A stretch of DNA of 64,000 nucleotides from Methylobacillus sp. MM3 (GTDB lineage Bacteria; Pseudomonadota; Gammaproteobacteria; Burkholderiales; Methylophilaceae): contig NZ_LXTQ01000011.1 of assembly GCF_001645185.1 (NCBI RefSeq), forward strand, positions 186,001 through 250,000, in the 5' to 3' direction. The notes beneath the pieces are model-generated. The model was not told the origin of the DNA. It saw only the letters and a program-made list of their open reading frames with translations, and did not search any database. This document shows positions 46,849-56,661 of the stretch, piece by piece; within the stretch, counting starts at the first letter, position 1; the number at the start of each line of letters is the position of its first letter. The position numbers and the translations under genes are program-made.

Positions 46849-47694
46849 ATGATGTTCAACAAGAATAAACTGGTTTTTGCAGTTTCCCTGCTGTTTTCCA
46901 TGACCGTCACCGCGGCCGAGCCGCAGAAGGTGACCGGGCTGCAATCCCCGGAATCCGTAGTAGTCGGTTCCGACGGCCGCCTCTATGTCTCGGAAATCGG
47001 CGAATTCGGCAAGGATGGCGACGGCAAGGTAAGCGTGATCGCCCAGGACGGCAAGGTGCAGACGTTTGCCATGGGCATGGATGACCCCAAGGGCCTGGCA
47101 TTTTTCGGCAATGATCTTTACGTCGCAGACAAGACGCGTGTGCTCAAGGTCGGCATCGACGGCAAGTGGACAGTGTTGGCCGCCGCCGATGCTTTCCCTG
47201 TGGTGCCGCAATTCCTGAACGATGTGGAAGCGGATAGCCAGGGCAATGTCTACGTGTCGGACAGCGGCGACCTCAAGGGCAAGGGCGGCGCGATCTATCG
47301 CATCAACAAGAACGGCAAGGTAACGCGTGTCGTCGGCGATCACGACCCACAGGTGCAAGGGCCCAATGGCTTGCTGATGGATGGGCGGGGGGCGCTGCTG
47401 GAAGTCGATTTCGTTTCCGGCATCCTCTACCGCGTCAAGCTGCGTACCGGAGAAATGGAAAAGATCGCGGAAGGTTTCGGTGGCGGCGATGGTGTCGTGC
47501 GCGGCCCTGGCGGTGTGCTGTATGTCAGCGACTGGAAAAATGGCAAAGTCTATTCCGTCAGCAAAAAAGGCAAGGTCGAACTGTTCAAGGATGGCTTCCA
47601 GGCCGCGGCGGATCTCGGTAAAAGCCAGGACGGCAAATATGTACTGGTGCCGGATATGAAGGCAGGTGAACTGGTGTGGCTGCCGGTGAAGTAA
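46849..47694 (+). CDS. Periplasmic SMP-30/NHL-like beta-propeller protein
   Basis: 281 residues, signal peptide (NKLVFAVSLLFSMTVTAA) and GGAGAAAC site; two adjacent ATG codons. Six-bladed-propeller repeats: GLQSPESVVVGSDGRLYVSEIG, GMDDPKGLAFFGNDLYVAD, FLNDVEADSQGNVYVSDSG, GPNGLLMDGRGALLEVDF, DGVVRGPGGVLYVSDWKNG. Relatives are often called gluconolaconase or SMP-30 without proof of enzyme activity; the acidic and Asn metal ligands of true SMP-30 are only partly visible. Context with fccAB suggests a respiratory or sulfide-linked role. Confidence 0.8.
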   Translation: MMFNKNKLVFAVSLLFSMTVTAAEPQKVTGLQSPESVVVGSDGRLYVSEIGEFGKDGDGKVSVIAQDGKVQTFAMGMDDPKGLAFFGNDLYVADKTRVLKVGIDGKWTVLAAADAFPVVPQFLNDVEADSQGNVYVSDSGDLKGKGGAIYRINKNGKVTRVVGDHDPQVQGPNGLLMDGRGALLEVDFVSGILYRVKLRTGEMEKIAEGFGGGDGVVRGPGGVLYVSDWKNGKVYSVSKKGKVELFKDGFQAAADLGKSQDGKYVLVPDMKAGELVWLPVK

Positions 47695-47727
47695 TGGTTG
47701 GTCGTTAGTTTATTCTGGCAGCTATCC

Positions 47728-48426
47728 TTAAAACGTCACTTCGACCACGCCTTCGCCCCGGGCAATTCCCTTGACGAGCTGTCCGGAGCGGGTCTTGACC
47801 GTGACGATCTGGCCTGCCGTCGCATTGCCCATGGCCTGGCCTTCCGAGGTTACGGTAAATCCATTGCCCTTCGCGGTCAGCTGGACCGATTGCCCTTGCC
47901 GAATGACATTCGCCGCGCGCAGCATTTCCGCGCGTAGCACTGTTCCATTGGCGACGGGGGCGACCACTGTGCGGCCCGCGACCTGATCCAGCGACGTAAG
48001 TGCGCTTCCGGCGAAGCGGGTGATATCGCGCATCTCCAGAGCGACATCTTCTGCATGTACCTGTTGCCCGCTGGTGATCGGCCGTACCGCGACCAGCACC
48101 TGATTGCTTACCTTGATCTGGACTGGCACATAAATCGACCAGCTCTGGGGTGCAAGACAGCGCACGACTATGCTGCTGTTGCCCCACAGCCGGCTGCCGC
48201 TGGGAAGAAAAGCCTGCAATTGCGTGCATTTCTCCAGCTTGAGGCGGGAATCGACGCGGCTGGCGGTGACGGTATATTGCCCCGGCAGGCTGGCGGTTTT
48301 TTCTTTTACGAATGCCTCCGCGGCTTTCTGGATAGCCGGTAGCGATTGCAGTTCCTGCGCGGCTGCGCCAGCGGAAAAAGCAAGCTGGATCAACAGGTAA
48401 AATAAACTCAAGAAACGCATTGGCAT
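47728..48426 (-). CDS. flgA: Flagellar basal-body P-ring assembly chaperone FlgA
   Basis: 232 residues from the ATG at 48426 (an ATG two codons later is also possible). Signal peptide MPMRFLSLFYLLIQLAFSAGAAA, then a central beta-rich part and the C-terminal SAF domain (about 110-232: QVLVAVRPITSGQQVHAEDV, AGRTVVAPVANGTVLRAEMLR, QLVKGIARGEGVVEVTF end). Assists FlgI polymerisation around the rod. Divergent from the flgB operon with a diguanylate cyclase gene between them. Confidence 0.94.
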   Translation of the reverse strand: MPMRFLSLFYLLIQLAFSAGAAAQELQSLPAIQKAAEAFVKEKTASLPGQYTVTASRVDSRLKLEKCTQLQAFLPSGSRLWGNSSIVVRCLAPQSWSIYVPVQIKVSNQVLVAVRPITSGQQVHAEDVALEMRDITRFAGSALTSLDQVAGRTVVAPVANGTVLRAEMLRAANVIRQGQSVQLTAKGNGFTVTSEGQAMGNATAGQIVTVKTRSGQLVKGIARGEGVVEVTF

Positions 48427-48533
48427 CAACTATTCGTAAGAAACTGTAATAGAATCGAGAACCTGAGCGATTGTAATGGATTCCAATAAGAAGCGTACCT
48501 CAAACGTTTCTTTAGCCCGAGTATCTTCCCGAA

Positions 48534-50309
48534 ATGCAAAGCCCTACGACCCCCATCGATATCGCTCGGCAGGCGCTCAAGCAGCTCGCCTTGAGCAAGA
48601 TTGCTCCGACGCCGGACAACTTCCGCAAGGTATACGACGAAATTGCCGGTACCAAATCCGCGGATGAGTCTGCCGGGCTCGCCAAAGCTCTGGAGCGGGT
48701 GCTCAAGGAGGCCGGCAAGGAGCGGCCGAAATACCTGAAATCGGTGCAAGCCCTGAATGCCGCCGTCGGCAAGCACGACTGGAAGGAAACGGAAAACCAG
48801 CTGCGCGAATTGTTGCCCACCGGTGCGGGAAGCGGGTGGGGTACGCTGATTCGCAGCCTTGTCCGGCAACTCGAAGCCAGCCACAAGGGATTGACGACCA
48901 GCAAGAAAAAAGAGGGGCTGGAGCGTCTGCTGGTCAATTTCGAAAGCGACCCCGATCAGTTATTGCTGAAAATTCAGGCCTTGATCGCATCGTGGGGCGG
49001 AGGTTTGGCCATGGAGCGTTCGGGAGAGGATATCTCCCCGGATATGCAGGCCGTTGTGCCCGAGGCCGAGGAGAATATCGCCAGGGTCGACGCCGCTGCA
49101 CAGGCAGGGCCGCTGGCGCTGTTGTGGCGCGATCTCCTGATCAAGACGCTGGAGGTCGGCCTGCTGTCGCAGCTCAAATACATTCCCGAACTCGCGCGCG
49201 GCGCCGAAGTCCTGCTGGAACAGGCGCGCCGTGCGCGCACCGAAAATGAAGTTCTCAAGCTGACCGAGGCGTTCAAGGGCTATTGGTACAAGCTGGAAAT
49301 GCATACCGACGCACAGTTTCGCCTGCATGAGGAACTGCTGCATCTGTTGCGCCTGCTGGTCGACAATATGAGCGATCTGGTGGTCGACGATAAATGGCTA
49401 TCGGGCCAGACGGCCATCATCCGCGACATCATTTCCAAGCCGCTTGATATCGAAGTGCTGTATGACGCCGAAAGTGGCTTGAAGGAACTGATCTTCAAGC
49501 AGGGCAAGCTCAAGCACGGGCTGGCAGAAGCCAAGGATACGCTCAAGCAGATGGCGCGTACGTTCGTGGAGCGACTGGGCGAAATGACGCGCAATACGGG
49601 GGAGTATCACCAGAAGATCGCGGGCTACCAGCAGAAGATCAGCTCCACCGACGACATTACCGAGCTCAATGTCGTGCTCGACAGGCTGATGGAGGACACG
49701 CGTGCAATGCAGCTCGATGCGATCCGCTCGCACGAGGATCTCAAGGAAACCCAGCTGAAGGTTGACGCTGCCGAGCAGCGCATACGCCAACTGACGACGG
49801 AGCTGGATCATGCGAGTGAAATGGCGCATAACGACTACCTGACCGGCGCGCTCAACCGTCGCGGCATGAACGAGGCGCTGGATCGCGAATTCAGCCGTTC
49901 CGACCGGACCGACGCCCGGCTTTGTCTGGCGATCATGGACATCGACCATTTCAAGAAGCTCAACGACAGCCTGGGGCACGAAGCCGGCGATATTGCGCTG
50001 GCTCACCTCGCCAAGGTCGCCAAGGCCGCGCTGCGGCCGACTGATGTGCTGGCGCGCTATGGCGGCGAGGAGTTCGTGATCATCCTGCCGGAAACCGACC
50101 TCGAGGAAGGCAAGCGTGTGATGGCGCGCGTCCAGCGCGAGCTGACCAAGAATTTCTTCCTGCATAACAATGAGCGCGTGCTGATCACCTTCAGCGCCGG
50201 CGTTGCGGAGCGCATTGAGGGCGAAGTTCCGGACGCCACCATGAAGCGCGCCGACCTGGCTCTGTACGAAGCCAAGCATTCCGGCCGCAACCGCGTTATC
50301 GGCGCGTAA
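48534..50309 (+). CDS. GGDEF diguanylate cyclase
   Basis: Makes cyclic di-GMP from two GTP. 591 residues. N-terminal helical region (about 1-400) of no clear family, with heptad-like stretches leading into a coiled coil (about 400-425, KVDAAEQRIRQLTTELDHASEM), then a complete GGDEF domain (about 430-590): DIDHFKKLNDSLGHEAGD, catalytic GGEEF about residue 507-511, and the inhibitory I-site RPTD exactly five residues before it. No signal peptide or membrane helix, so cytoplasmic. Lies between flgA and flgB, which suggests control of motility. Confidence 0.93.
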   Translation: MQSPTTPIDIARQALKQLALSKIAPTPDNFRKVYDEIAGTKSADESAGLAKALERVLKEAGKERPKYLKSVQALNAAVGKHDWKETENQLRELLPTGAGSGWGTLIRSLVRQLEASHKGLTTSKKKEGLERLLVNFESDPDQLLLKIQALIASWGGGLAMERSGEDISPDMQAVVPEAEENIARVDAAAQAGPLALLWRDLLIKTLEVGLLSQLKYIPELARGAEVLLEQARRARTENEVLKLTEAFKGYWYKLEMHTDAQFRLHEELLHLLRLLVDNMSDLVVDDKWLSGQTAIIRDIISKPLDIEVLYDAESGLKELIFKQGKLKHGLAEAKDTLKQMARTFVERLGEMTRNTGEYHQKIAGYQQKISSTDDITELNVVLDRLMEDTRAMQLDAIRSHEDLKETQLKVDAAEQRIRQLTTELDHASEMAHNDYLTGALNRRGMNEALDREFSRSDRTDARLCLAIMDIDHFKKLNDSLGHEAGDIALAHLAKVAKAALRPTDVLARYGGEEFVIILPETDLEEGKRVMARVQRELTKNFFLHNNERVLITFSAGVAERIEGEVPDATMKRADLALYEAKHSGRNRVIGA

Positions 50310-50420
50310 GCGCATTCAATAGTCCAACCTTGCCGCTTGAGCGGCAAGGGCTTGCCGGACTCCGCAAAAAGCACTCGCTTAATCCTGTTGAAACCCAGTT
50401 CTGGCGCCGTTTATGGCGTA

Positions 50421-50435
50421 TGGCATGCTTTCTGC
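50421..50435 (+). promoter_or_regulatory. Sigma-54 promoter of the flgB operon
   Basis: TGGCATGCTTTCTGC fits the -24/-12 pattern (TGGCA and GC elements in correct spacing). It lies 39 bases before the flgB ATG. Class II flagellar genes are commonly sigma-54 dependent (FleQ/FlrC type activators). Confidence 0.75.
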
Positions 50436-50474
50436 TTTTGTTAGGCCGAAACATCAACCCAAGGGCTTCGGCAT

Positions 50475-50870
50475 ATGTTCAACAGTATCGACAGGGCGCT
50501 GGCATTCGATTCCAAGATGCTCTCCGTGCGCGGCTATCGCCAGCAGATATTAGCCTCCAATATCGCCAACGCGGATACGCCCAACTACAAGGCCATGGAT
50601 ATCGATTTCTCGCAGGTGCTGACCAACGCGATGGGTAGCATCTCGATGAGCCGGACCGATGCCGGTCACATCGATACCAAGGGCGGCAGCCCCGTGGCAG
50701 GCATCAATCCGATGTACCGTGCGGCCGTGCAGCCCAGCATCGACGGTAACACTGTCGATGCCGACGTCGAGCAGGCGCAGTTCTCCGAAAACGCCTTGCA
50801 GTACATGTCCACGCTGCAATTCATGAACGGCAAGATCCAGAGCACCTTGCTCGCGCTGAGAGGCAACTGA
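50475..50870 (+). CDS. flgB: Flagellar proximal rod protein FlgB
   Basis: 131 residues. N-terminal flagellar-rod motif [24 protein letters not shown] (split about 23-46) and C-terminal [25 protein letters not shown]. Exported by the type III flagellar apparatus without a cleaved signal. First gene of the flgBCDEFGHIJKL run, 2 bases before flgC. Confidence 0.97.
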   Translation: MFNSIDRALAFDSKMLSVRGYRQQILASNIANADTPNYKAMDIDFSQVLTNAMGSISMSRTDAGHIDTKGGSPVAGINPMYRAAVQPSIDGNTVDADVEQAQFSENALQYMSTLQFMNGKIQSTLLALRGN

Positions 50871-50872
50871 TC

Positions 50873-51286
50873 ATGGCCTTGTTCAATGTCTTCGATATTG
50901 CCGGTTCCGCGATGACTGCGCAGTCCATGCGCCTTAACGTGGTAGCCAGCAACATGGCCAACGCCGACAGCGTGACCGGTGCCGATGGCCAACCTTACCG
51001 CGCCAAACAGGTGATTTTCCAGGCGCAGGCGGTCAATAACGCCATGCCCAAGGGCGTGAGCGGCGTTGCGGTAACCAAGGTCATCGATGACCCGGCGCCA
51101 ATGAAACTGGTATACGACCCGCAGAATCCGTTCGCCAATGCCGAAGGCTACGTGACGATGCCCAACGTGAATGTGGTCGAGGAAATGACCAACATGATTT
51201 CGGCTTCCCGTTCGTATCAGGCGAACGTGGAAATGATGAATACCGCCAAGACGATGATCCAGCGCACGCTGACGCTCGGTCAATAA
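50873..51286 (+). CDS. flgC: Flagellar proximal rod protein FlgC
   Basis: 137 residues; N-terminal [25 protein letters not shown] and C-terminal [30 protein letters not shown] motifs of the rod/hook family. Starts 2 bases after flgB. Confidence 0.97.
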   Translation: MALFNVFDIAGSAMTAQSMRLNVVASNMANADSVTGADGQPYRAKQVIFQAQAVNNAMPKGVSGVAVTKVIDDPAPMKLVYDPQNPFANAEGYVTMPNVNVVEEMTNMISASRSYQANVEMMNTAKTMIQRTLTLGQ

Positions 51287-51301
51287 CGAAAGGAACATAC
51301 G

Positions 51302-51946
51302 ATGGTAACGGCCGTGAACAACTCCACAAGTCCGACCACAGGGGCTTCCTCGCTGACCGGTAATTCGGTCCAGGCGCAACAGGATCGCTTCCTCAAGCTG
51401 CTGGTGACGCAGATGAAGAACCAGGACCCGCTCAACCCGATGGACAACGCCGAGATCACTTCGCAGATGGCGCAACTGTCCACCGTTACCGGCATCGAGA
51501 AGCTGAATGAGACGCTGAATGCTTTCACCAAGGCACAGGCATTCCAGTCGGTCAACATGATCGGGCACTACGTGCTGGCACCGGGCGAACACATGGACCT
51601 GGCCTCCGGCACGGCGCTCGGCGGCGTGGAACTCGCCAGCGCGGCGGATGATGTGACGGTCAAGATCTTCGACAGCAAGGGCAACCTGGTCAAGACGCTG
51701 GATCTGGACAAGCTCGATGCCGGCGTGAACGCATTCACCTGGGACGGCAAGAACGAGGCAGGCACCGCCGCCGCGGACGGCAGCTATACCTTTACGGTTA
51801 CCGCCAAGCTGGATGGCGAAGCAGTGAATGCCACCAGTCTGGCAGTGGGCAAGGTGCAAAGCGTGCTGATGGACGATGTCGGTCCGGCACTAAGTGTGAG
51901 CGGCATGGGGCTGGTGGATCTCGACGACATCAAGCAAGTGCTTTAA
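51302..51946 (+). CDS. flgD: Flagellar hook-capping protein FlgD
   Basis: 214 residues. Scaffold for hook assembly, absent from the finished hook. N-terminal QQDRFLKLLVTQMKNQDPLNPMDNAEITSQMAQLST signature (split about 25-60), then the FlgD Tudor-like and FNIII domains with NAFTWDGKNEAGTAAADGSYTFTV. AAGGAACATACG site. Confidence 0.97.
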   Translation: MVTAVNNSTSPTTGASSLTGNSVQAQQDRFLKLLVTQMKNQDPLNPMDNAEITSQMAQLSTVTGIEKLNETLNAFTKAQAFQSVNMIGHYVLAPGEHMDLASGTALGGVELASAADDVTVKIFDSKGNLVKTLDLDKLDAGVNAFTWDGKNEAGTAAADGSYTFTVTAKLDGEAVNATSLAVGKVQSVLMDDVGPALSVSGMGLVDLDDIKQVL

Positions 51947-51979
51947 TCGGAAAGCTAAAGGCAAGGAAAGGACAGCAAA

Positions 51980-53260
51980 ATGGGTTTCCAACAAGGGTTG
52001 AGCGGTTTGAATACCGCTTCCAAGAATTTGGATGTGATCGGCAACAATGTGGCGAACGCCACCACCGTCGGCTTCAAGACCGGTCAGGCGCAATTTGCCG
52101 ACGTGTTCGCGGCCTCGCTGACCGGTGCCGGCAGCAGTCCGGTGGGCCTGGGCTCCAAGCTCTCCACCATCGTGCAACAGTTCACCCAGGGCAATATCAC
52201 CGCCACCAACAATCCGCTCGACATCGCGATCAACGGCGGCGGTTTTTTCCGACTCACTGATCCTAGTGGCACGCCATACTACAGCCGCAACGGCCAGTTC
52301 CAGGTGGACAAGAACGGCCAGATCGTCAACAGCCAGGGGCTGCGCGTGACCGGCTACATGGCCGACGATGCCGGCACCATCGTGCAGGGCGACCTGCAGG
52401 AGATCACCATCCCGATCTCGGATATCGCTCCGCAGGAGACCGGCACGAGTGCCTCTGCCACCGGCGTGGAAGCGGAGCTGAAACTGGACAGCCGCGAAGA
52501 TGCGATCCCAGTTGCCACTGCGTTTGACTCTACGGATCCGAGCACCTACAACTTCTCGACCTCGACTTCGATCTACGACAGTCTGGGCAACGCCAGCATC
52601 CTGACCATGTTTTTCCGGAAGACCGCGGCCAACACCTGGGACGTTCACACCACGGTGACGCCTCCGAGCGGCACGCCCATCGATATCACGCCCGCTACCG
52701 TTCCAACCATTGTGTTCAACTCCGATGGCGTGATCGATGCAGGCCTATCGACCGAATTGACCAATGGCGCGTTCACCCAGGCGATTACTGCCGCGCAACT
52801 GGGTACCGGCGCGTCAAACATGTCCTTCCGGGTGGATTTCACCGGCACCAAGCAATGGGGCGGCGAAGCGACGGTCATCGATCTGGCGCAGGACGGTTTC
52901 GCTTCGGGCAGCCTGACCGGCTTCACGATCTCCGATGACGGCATCCTGCTCGGTCGCTACTCCAACGGCCAGTCCAAGAACCTGGCGCAGGTCGTGCTGG
53001 CCAACTTCCGCAATCCGCAGGGCCTGGAGCCGCAGGGCAATAACCTGTGGGCAGACAGCGCGGCTTCCGGTCCGGCCGTGCTCGGTGTGCCGCAGAGCGG
53101 TCAATTCGGCGCGTTGCAGTCTTCGGCGGTGGAAGACTCGAATGTCGATCTGACCGCCGAGCTGGTCAACATGATCACCGCGCAGCGCGTGTATCAGGCT
53201 AATGCGCAGACCATCAAGACGCAGGACGCCGTGCTGCAGACCCTGGTCAACCTCCGTTAA
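51980..53260 (+). CDS. flgE: Flagellar hook protein FlgE
   Basis: 426 residues, the hook subunit. N-terminal FQQGLSGLNTASKNLDVIGNNVANATTVGFK (split) and C-terminal SNVDLTAELVNMITAQRVYQANAQTIKTQDAVLQTLVNLR; variable surface-exposed centre with FDSTDPSTYNFSTS. AAGGAAAGGACAGC ribosome binding site. Confidence 0.97.
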   Translation: MGFQQGLSGLNTASKNLDVIGNNVANATTVGFKTGQAQFADVFAASLTGAGSSPVGLGSKLSTIVQQFTQGNITATNNPLDIAINGGGFFRLTDPSGTPYYSRNGQFQVDKNGQIVNSQGLRVTGYMADDAGTIVQGDLQEITIPISDIAPQETGTSASATGVEAELKLDSREDAIPVATAFDSTDPSTYNFSTSTSIYDSLGNASILTMFFRKTAANTWDVHTTVTPPSGTPIDITPATVPTIVFNSDGVIDAGLSTELTNGAFTQAITAAQLGTGASNMSFRVDFTGTKQWGGEATVIDLAQDGFASGSLTGFTISDDGILLGRYSNGQSKNLAQVVLANFRNPQGLEPQGNNLWADSAASGPAVLGVPQSGQFGALQSSAVEDSNVDLTAELVNMITAQRVYQANAQTIKTQDAVLQTLVNLR

Positions 53261-53270
53261 TCGCTGAACC

Positions 53271-54011
53271 ATGGACCGCCTTCTCTACATTGCAATGAAC
53301 GGTGCCAAGCACAGCATGCTGCAGCAGGCTGTGACGTCGCAGAATCTTGCCAACGTCTCGACCACCGCCTACAAGGCGCAAAGCCACGCGTTTCGTGCGG
53401 TGCCGGTGGTGGGGCAGGGCGCGCCGACACGCACCTTCGTGGTCGATTCGACGCCGCGCGCCGATCTTTCGGCAGGCGGCATACGCAATACCGGCCGCCC
53501 GCTGGATGTGGCTGTCAACGGCAACGGCTGGATCGCGATTCAGGACGGCGCCGGCCAGGAAGCCTACACCCGCAACGGCAGCCTGCAAGTGGGTGGCAAT
53601 GGCCTGCTGGTGACCAGCAACGGCTTGCCGGTGATGGGCGATGGCGGCCCGATCACGATCCCCGAGGATTCGGAGGTCACGATCGGCAAGGACGGTACCG
53701 TCACTATCGTTACCAACAATCAGTACAACGCGATGACCGCCATTGCGCGCATCAAGCTGGTGAATCCGGCCGACAACGACATGGTGCGCGGCGACGACGG
53801 ATTGTTTCGTCAGGCAAGCGGCCAGCCCGCGGTTGCGGATGCCGCCGTCACGCTGACTTCGTCCGCACTGGAGAGCAGCAACGTCAACAGCGTCACCGCG
53901 CTGATCGACATCATCGATCAATCCCGCTTTTTCGACATGCAGGTCAAGCTGATGCAGAAAGCGGATGAAAACGCCAACCGTGCCGTGCAAGTCATGGCGC
54001 TGACGGCTTAA
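53271..54011 (+). CDS. flgF: Flagellar rod protein FlgF
   Basis: 246 residues, proximal-rod subunit. N-terminal DRLLYIAMNGAKHSMLQQAVTSQNLANVSTTAYK (split) and C-terminal SSNVNSVTALIDIIDQSRFFDMQVKLMQKADEN signatures. Follows flgE by 10 bases. Confidence 0.96.
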   Translation: MDRLLYIAMNGAKHSMLQQAVTSQNLANVSTTAYKAQSHAFRAVPVVGQGAPTRTFVVDSTPRADLSAGGIRNTGRPLDVAVNGNGWIAIQDGAGQEAYTRNGSLQVGGNGLLVTSNGLPVMGDGGPITIPEDSEVTIGKDGTVTIVTNNQYNAMTAIARIKLVNPADNDMVRGDDGLFRQASGQPAVADAAVTLTSSALESSNVNSVTALIDIIDQSRFFDMQVKLMQKADENANRAVQVMALTA

Positions 54012-54025
54012 TTTAAGGAAATATC

Positions 54026-54805
54026 ATGCTCAGATCGTTATGGATCGCCAAAACCGGGATGGAGTCGCAGCAGATCAACATCGACGTCATCTCCAACAAT
54101 CTGGCCAACGTCAGCACCAACGGTTTCAAGCGTTCGCGCCCGGTGTTCGAGGATCTGATCTATCAGACCCTGCGCCAGCCCGGCTCGCAGGCATCGCAGC
54201 AGACGCAGGTGCCTTCCGGCCTGCAGATCGGCACGGGCGCGCGCCCGGTAGCGACAGAGCGCATTTTTCTGCAAGGAAACCTGCAGCAAACGACCAATCC
54301 GCTCGATATGGCGATTCAGGGCAACGGTTTCTTCCAGGTGCAACTGCCGGACGGCACCCTGGCCTACACCCGCGACGGGGCGTTTCAGGTCAACAATGAA
54401 GGCACCGTGGTCACCGCCAACGGCGATATTCTTCAGCCGCAGATCACACTCCCGCCCGATGCCACCGCTGTCGATATTGCCCAGGATGGTACGGTCACGA
54501 TTACCCAGCCGGGTAATACCGTCACCACCCAAGGCCCGATCCAGCTGACCAGCTTCATCAATCCGGCCGGCCTGCAAAGCATAGGCGACAATATGTATCT
54601 GGAAACGGTGGCTTCCGGTACGCCGAACTCCTCCAACCCTGGTGCCAACGGTCTGGGGACGCTGCAGCAAGGGTTTGTGGAAACCTCCAACGTCAATGTG
54701 GTGGAAGAGCTGATCAACATGATTACCGCGCAGCGGGCCTATGAAATCAACTCCCGCTCCATCCAGGCTTCCGACCAGATGCTGCAACGCCTGGTCCAGC
54801 TTTGA
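54026..54805 (+). CDS. flgG: Flagellar distal rod protein FlgG
   Basis: 259 residues, distal-rod subunit. [34 protein letters not shown] at the N-terminus and [39 protein letters not shown] at the end, both split here from the usual rod pattern. AAGGAAATATC site. Confidence 0.97.
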   Translation: MLRSLWIAKTGMESQQINIDVISNNLANVSTNGFKRSRPVFEDLIYQTLRQPGSQASQQTQVPSGLQIGTGARPVATERIFLQGNLQQTTNPLDMAIQGNGFFQVQLPDGTLAYTRDGAFQVNNEGTVVTANGDILQPQITLPPDATAVDIAQDGTVTITQPGNTVTTQGPIQLTSFINPAGLQSIGDNMYLETVASGTPNSSNPGANGLGTLQQGFVETSNVNVVEELINMITAQRAYEINSRSIQASDQMLQRLVQL

Positions 54806-54823
54806 TCGAAGACGGAAAGAACC

Positions 54824-55534
54824 ATGAACAGCCTGCGTAATCTCCTGTTGATCCTGATGCTGGCACTGTTGGCAGGGTGCAATACCGACCCTTCCACCAG
54901 CGTGGCGCAGCCGATGACGACACGGCCGGTGCCGCCGGTGCAGAATGGGCAGCGCGATGGCTCTATCTATCGCGTGGCCGATGCGCGTCCGCTGTTCGAG
55001 GACAGGCGGGCACGTTTTGTCGGCGACACGCTGACGGTCAACATTGTCGAGCGCACAAGCGCTACCAAGAGCGTGGACGAGAGCAACGAGCGTACCGGCG
55101 AGGTCAATGTTTCCGTTCCGACGCCTACGATCTTCGGCCTGACGCCGAAAGCGCTGCGCAAGGCTCCTCCCGGTTTCGCGCGCGGCAACAATCTCGATAC
55201 CAGCGTCACGGCTGACTCCGATATCAGCTATGACAGCAGTGAATCCAACTCCAACAGGAACAACGTGACCGGTACCATCACCGTGACGGTGATCGAAGTG
55301 CTGCCCAACGGTAACCTGATGGTCAGCGGCGAGAAGCAGATCGCAGTCAACCAGAATACAGAATTCATCCGTCTTTCCGGCGTTGTAAATCCGGTCAATA
55401 TCACGGCGGCCAATGCCGTCAATTCGACCCAGCTGGCCGATGCCCGTATCGAATCCAAGGGCAAGCAAAGCATGGATACCGCGCAGATCATCAGCTTGCT
55501 GTCGCGTTTCTTTATCTCGCTGGTGCCATTCTGA
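54824..55534 (+). CDS. flgH: Flagellar L-ring lipoprotein FlgH
   Basis: 236 residues; lipoprotein signal with lipobox LLAGC (Cys about residue 19), then VGDTLTVNIVERTSATKS and C-terminal IESKGKQSMDTAQIISLLSRFFISLVPF. Forms the outer-membrane L-ring bushing. Confidence 0.96.
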   Translation: MNSLRNLLLILMLALLAGCNTDPSTSVAQPMTTRPVPPVQNGQRDGSIYRVADARPLFEDRRARFVGDTLTVNIVERTSATKSVDESNERTGEVNVSVPTPTIFGLTPKALRKAPPGFARGNNLDTSVTADSDISYDSSESNSNRNNVTGTITVTVIEVLPNGNLMVSGEKQIAVNQNTEFIRLSGVVNPVNITAANAVNSTQLADARIESKGKQSMDTAQIISLLSRFFISLVPF

Positions 55535-55545
55535 GGAGCAACGCT

Positions 55546-56649
55546 ATGAAATCGACAAGCAAATGGCTGGGCGTGCTTCTTGCGGTGTTGCTGGCAATGC
55601 CGGCATACGCGGAGCGCATCAAGGACCTGGCTTCCATTCAGGGGGTGCGTAACAACCAGCTTGCCGGCTACGGCCTTGTGGTCGGCCTCGACGGTACCGG
55701 CGACCAGACGACGCAAACGCCTTTTACCGTGCAAAGCATCGTCAGCATGCTTCGCAACATGGGCGTCAACCTGCCGCCCGGCACCAACCTGCAACTGAAA
55801 AACGTCGCGGCAGTAATGGTGACCGCCAACCTGCCGCCGTTTGCCAAAAGCGGCCAGGCACTGGATGTGACTGTTTCCTCGATGGGTAATGCCAAGAGCC
55901 TGCGCGGCGGTACGCTATTGATGTCGCCGCTCAAGGGCGCCGATGGCCAGGTCTACGCGGTGGCGCAAGGGAATGTGATGGTCGGCGGCGTAGGCGCCTC
56001 GGCAGGCGGATCCAGCGTACAGGTCAACCACCTGAGCGCCGGACGTATTCCTGCCGGTGCGACGGTGGAGCGTGCCGTGCCCACCGACGTGGGACAAGGG
56101 CAGTTCGTCAATCTGGAACTGCATCAGGCCGATTTCACCACGGCGTCGCGCCTGGTGGATGCCGTCAACCGCAACTTCGGGCCGGGGACCGCCGTGGCAG
56201 TGGATGGACGCATGATTCAAGTTGCTGCGCCGATGGACATCAACCAGCGCGTGAGTTTCATCTCTCGCATGGAAAACCTGACGCTCAATCCAGGCGAGGA
56301 TGTCGCACGTGTCATCCTGAATGCGCGCACCGGCTCCATCGTAATGAACAAGGAAGTGAAGCTCGATACCGTTGCAGTCGCCCACGGCAATCTGTCGGTG
56401 ATCATCAGCAGCGAGCCGCTGGTGAGCCAGCCGGCCGCATTCTCGCAAGGCCAGACCGTGACCAGCGAGTCGGCCGAAATCGAGATCAAGGAAAAGAAGG
56501 GTGAACTGGTGATGGTCAAAGCCGGCGCCTCGCTCGGGGAAGTGGTCAAGGCGCTCAATGCTGTCGGCGCCACGCCGCAGGATTTGCTTGCAATACTTCA
56601 GGCTATGAAAGCCGCCGGCGCGCTCAAGGCCGATCTGGAAGTCATCTAG
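55546..56649 (+). CDS. flgI: Flagellar P-ring protein FlgI
   Basis: 367 residues with Sec signal MKSTSKWLGVLLAVLLAMPAYA; mature protein starts ERIKDLASIQGVRNNQL, with GYGLVVGLDGTGDQT and VNLPPGTNLQLKNVAAVMVTANLPPF. Builds the periplasmic P-ring with the help of FlgA. Confidence 0.97.
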   Translation: MKSTSKWLGVLLAVLLAMPAYAERIKDLASIQGVRNNQLAGYGLVVGLDGTGDQTTQTPFTVQSIVSMLRNMGVNLPPGTNLQLKNVAAVMVTANLPPFAKSGQALDVTVSSMGNAKSLRGGTLLMSPLKGADGQVYAVAQGNVMVGGVGASAGGSSVQVNHLSAGRIPAGATVERAVPTDVGQGQFVNLELHQADFTTASRLVDAVNRNFGPGTAVAVDGRMIQVAAPMDINQRVSFISRMENLTLNPGEDVARVILNARTGSIVMNKEVKLDTVAVAHGNLSVIISSEPLVSQPAAFSQGQTVTSESAEIEIKEKKGELVMVKAGASLGEVVKALNAVGATPQDLLAILQAMKAAGALKADLEVI

Positions 56650-56661
56650 GCTGTAATAATC

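Noticed and set aside
54038-55468. 476-codon open frame on the minus strand opposite flgG and flgH
   Set aside because: Antisense shadow; His/Arg/Gly/Asp-rich translation, and both flagellar genes are intact.
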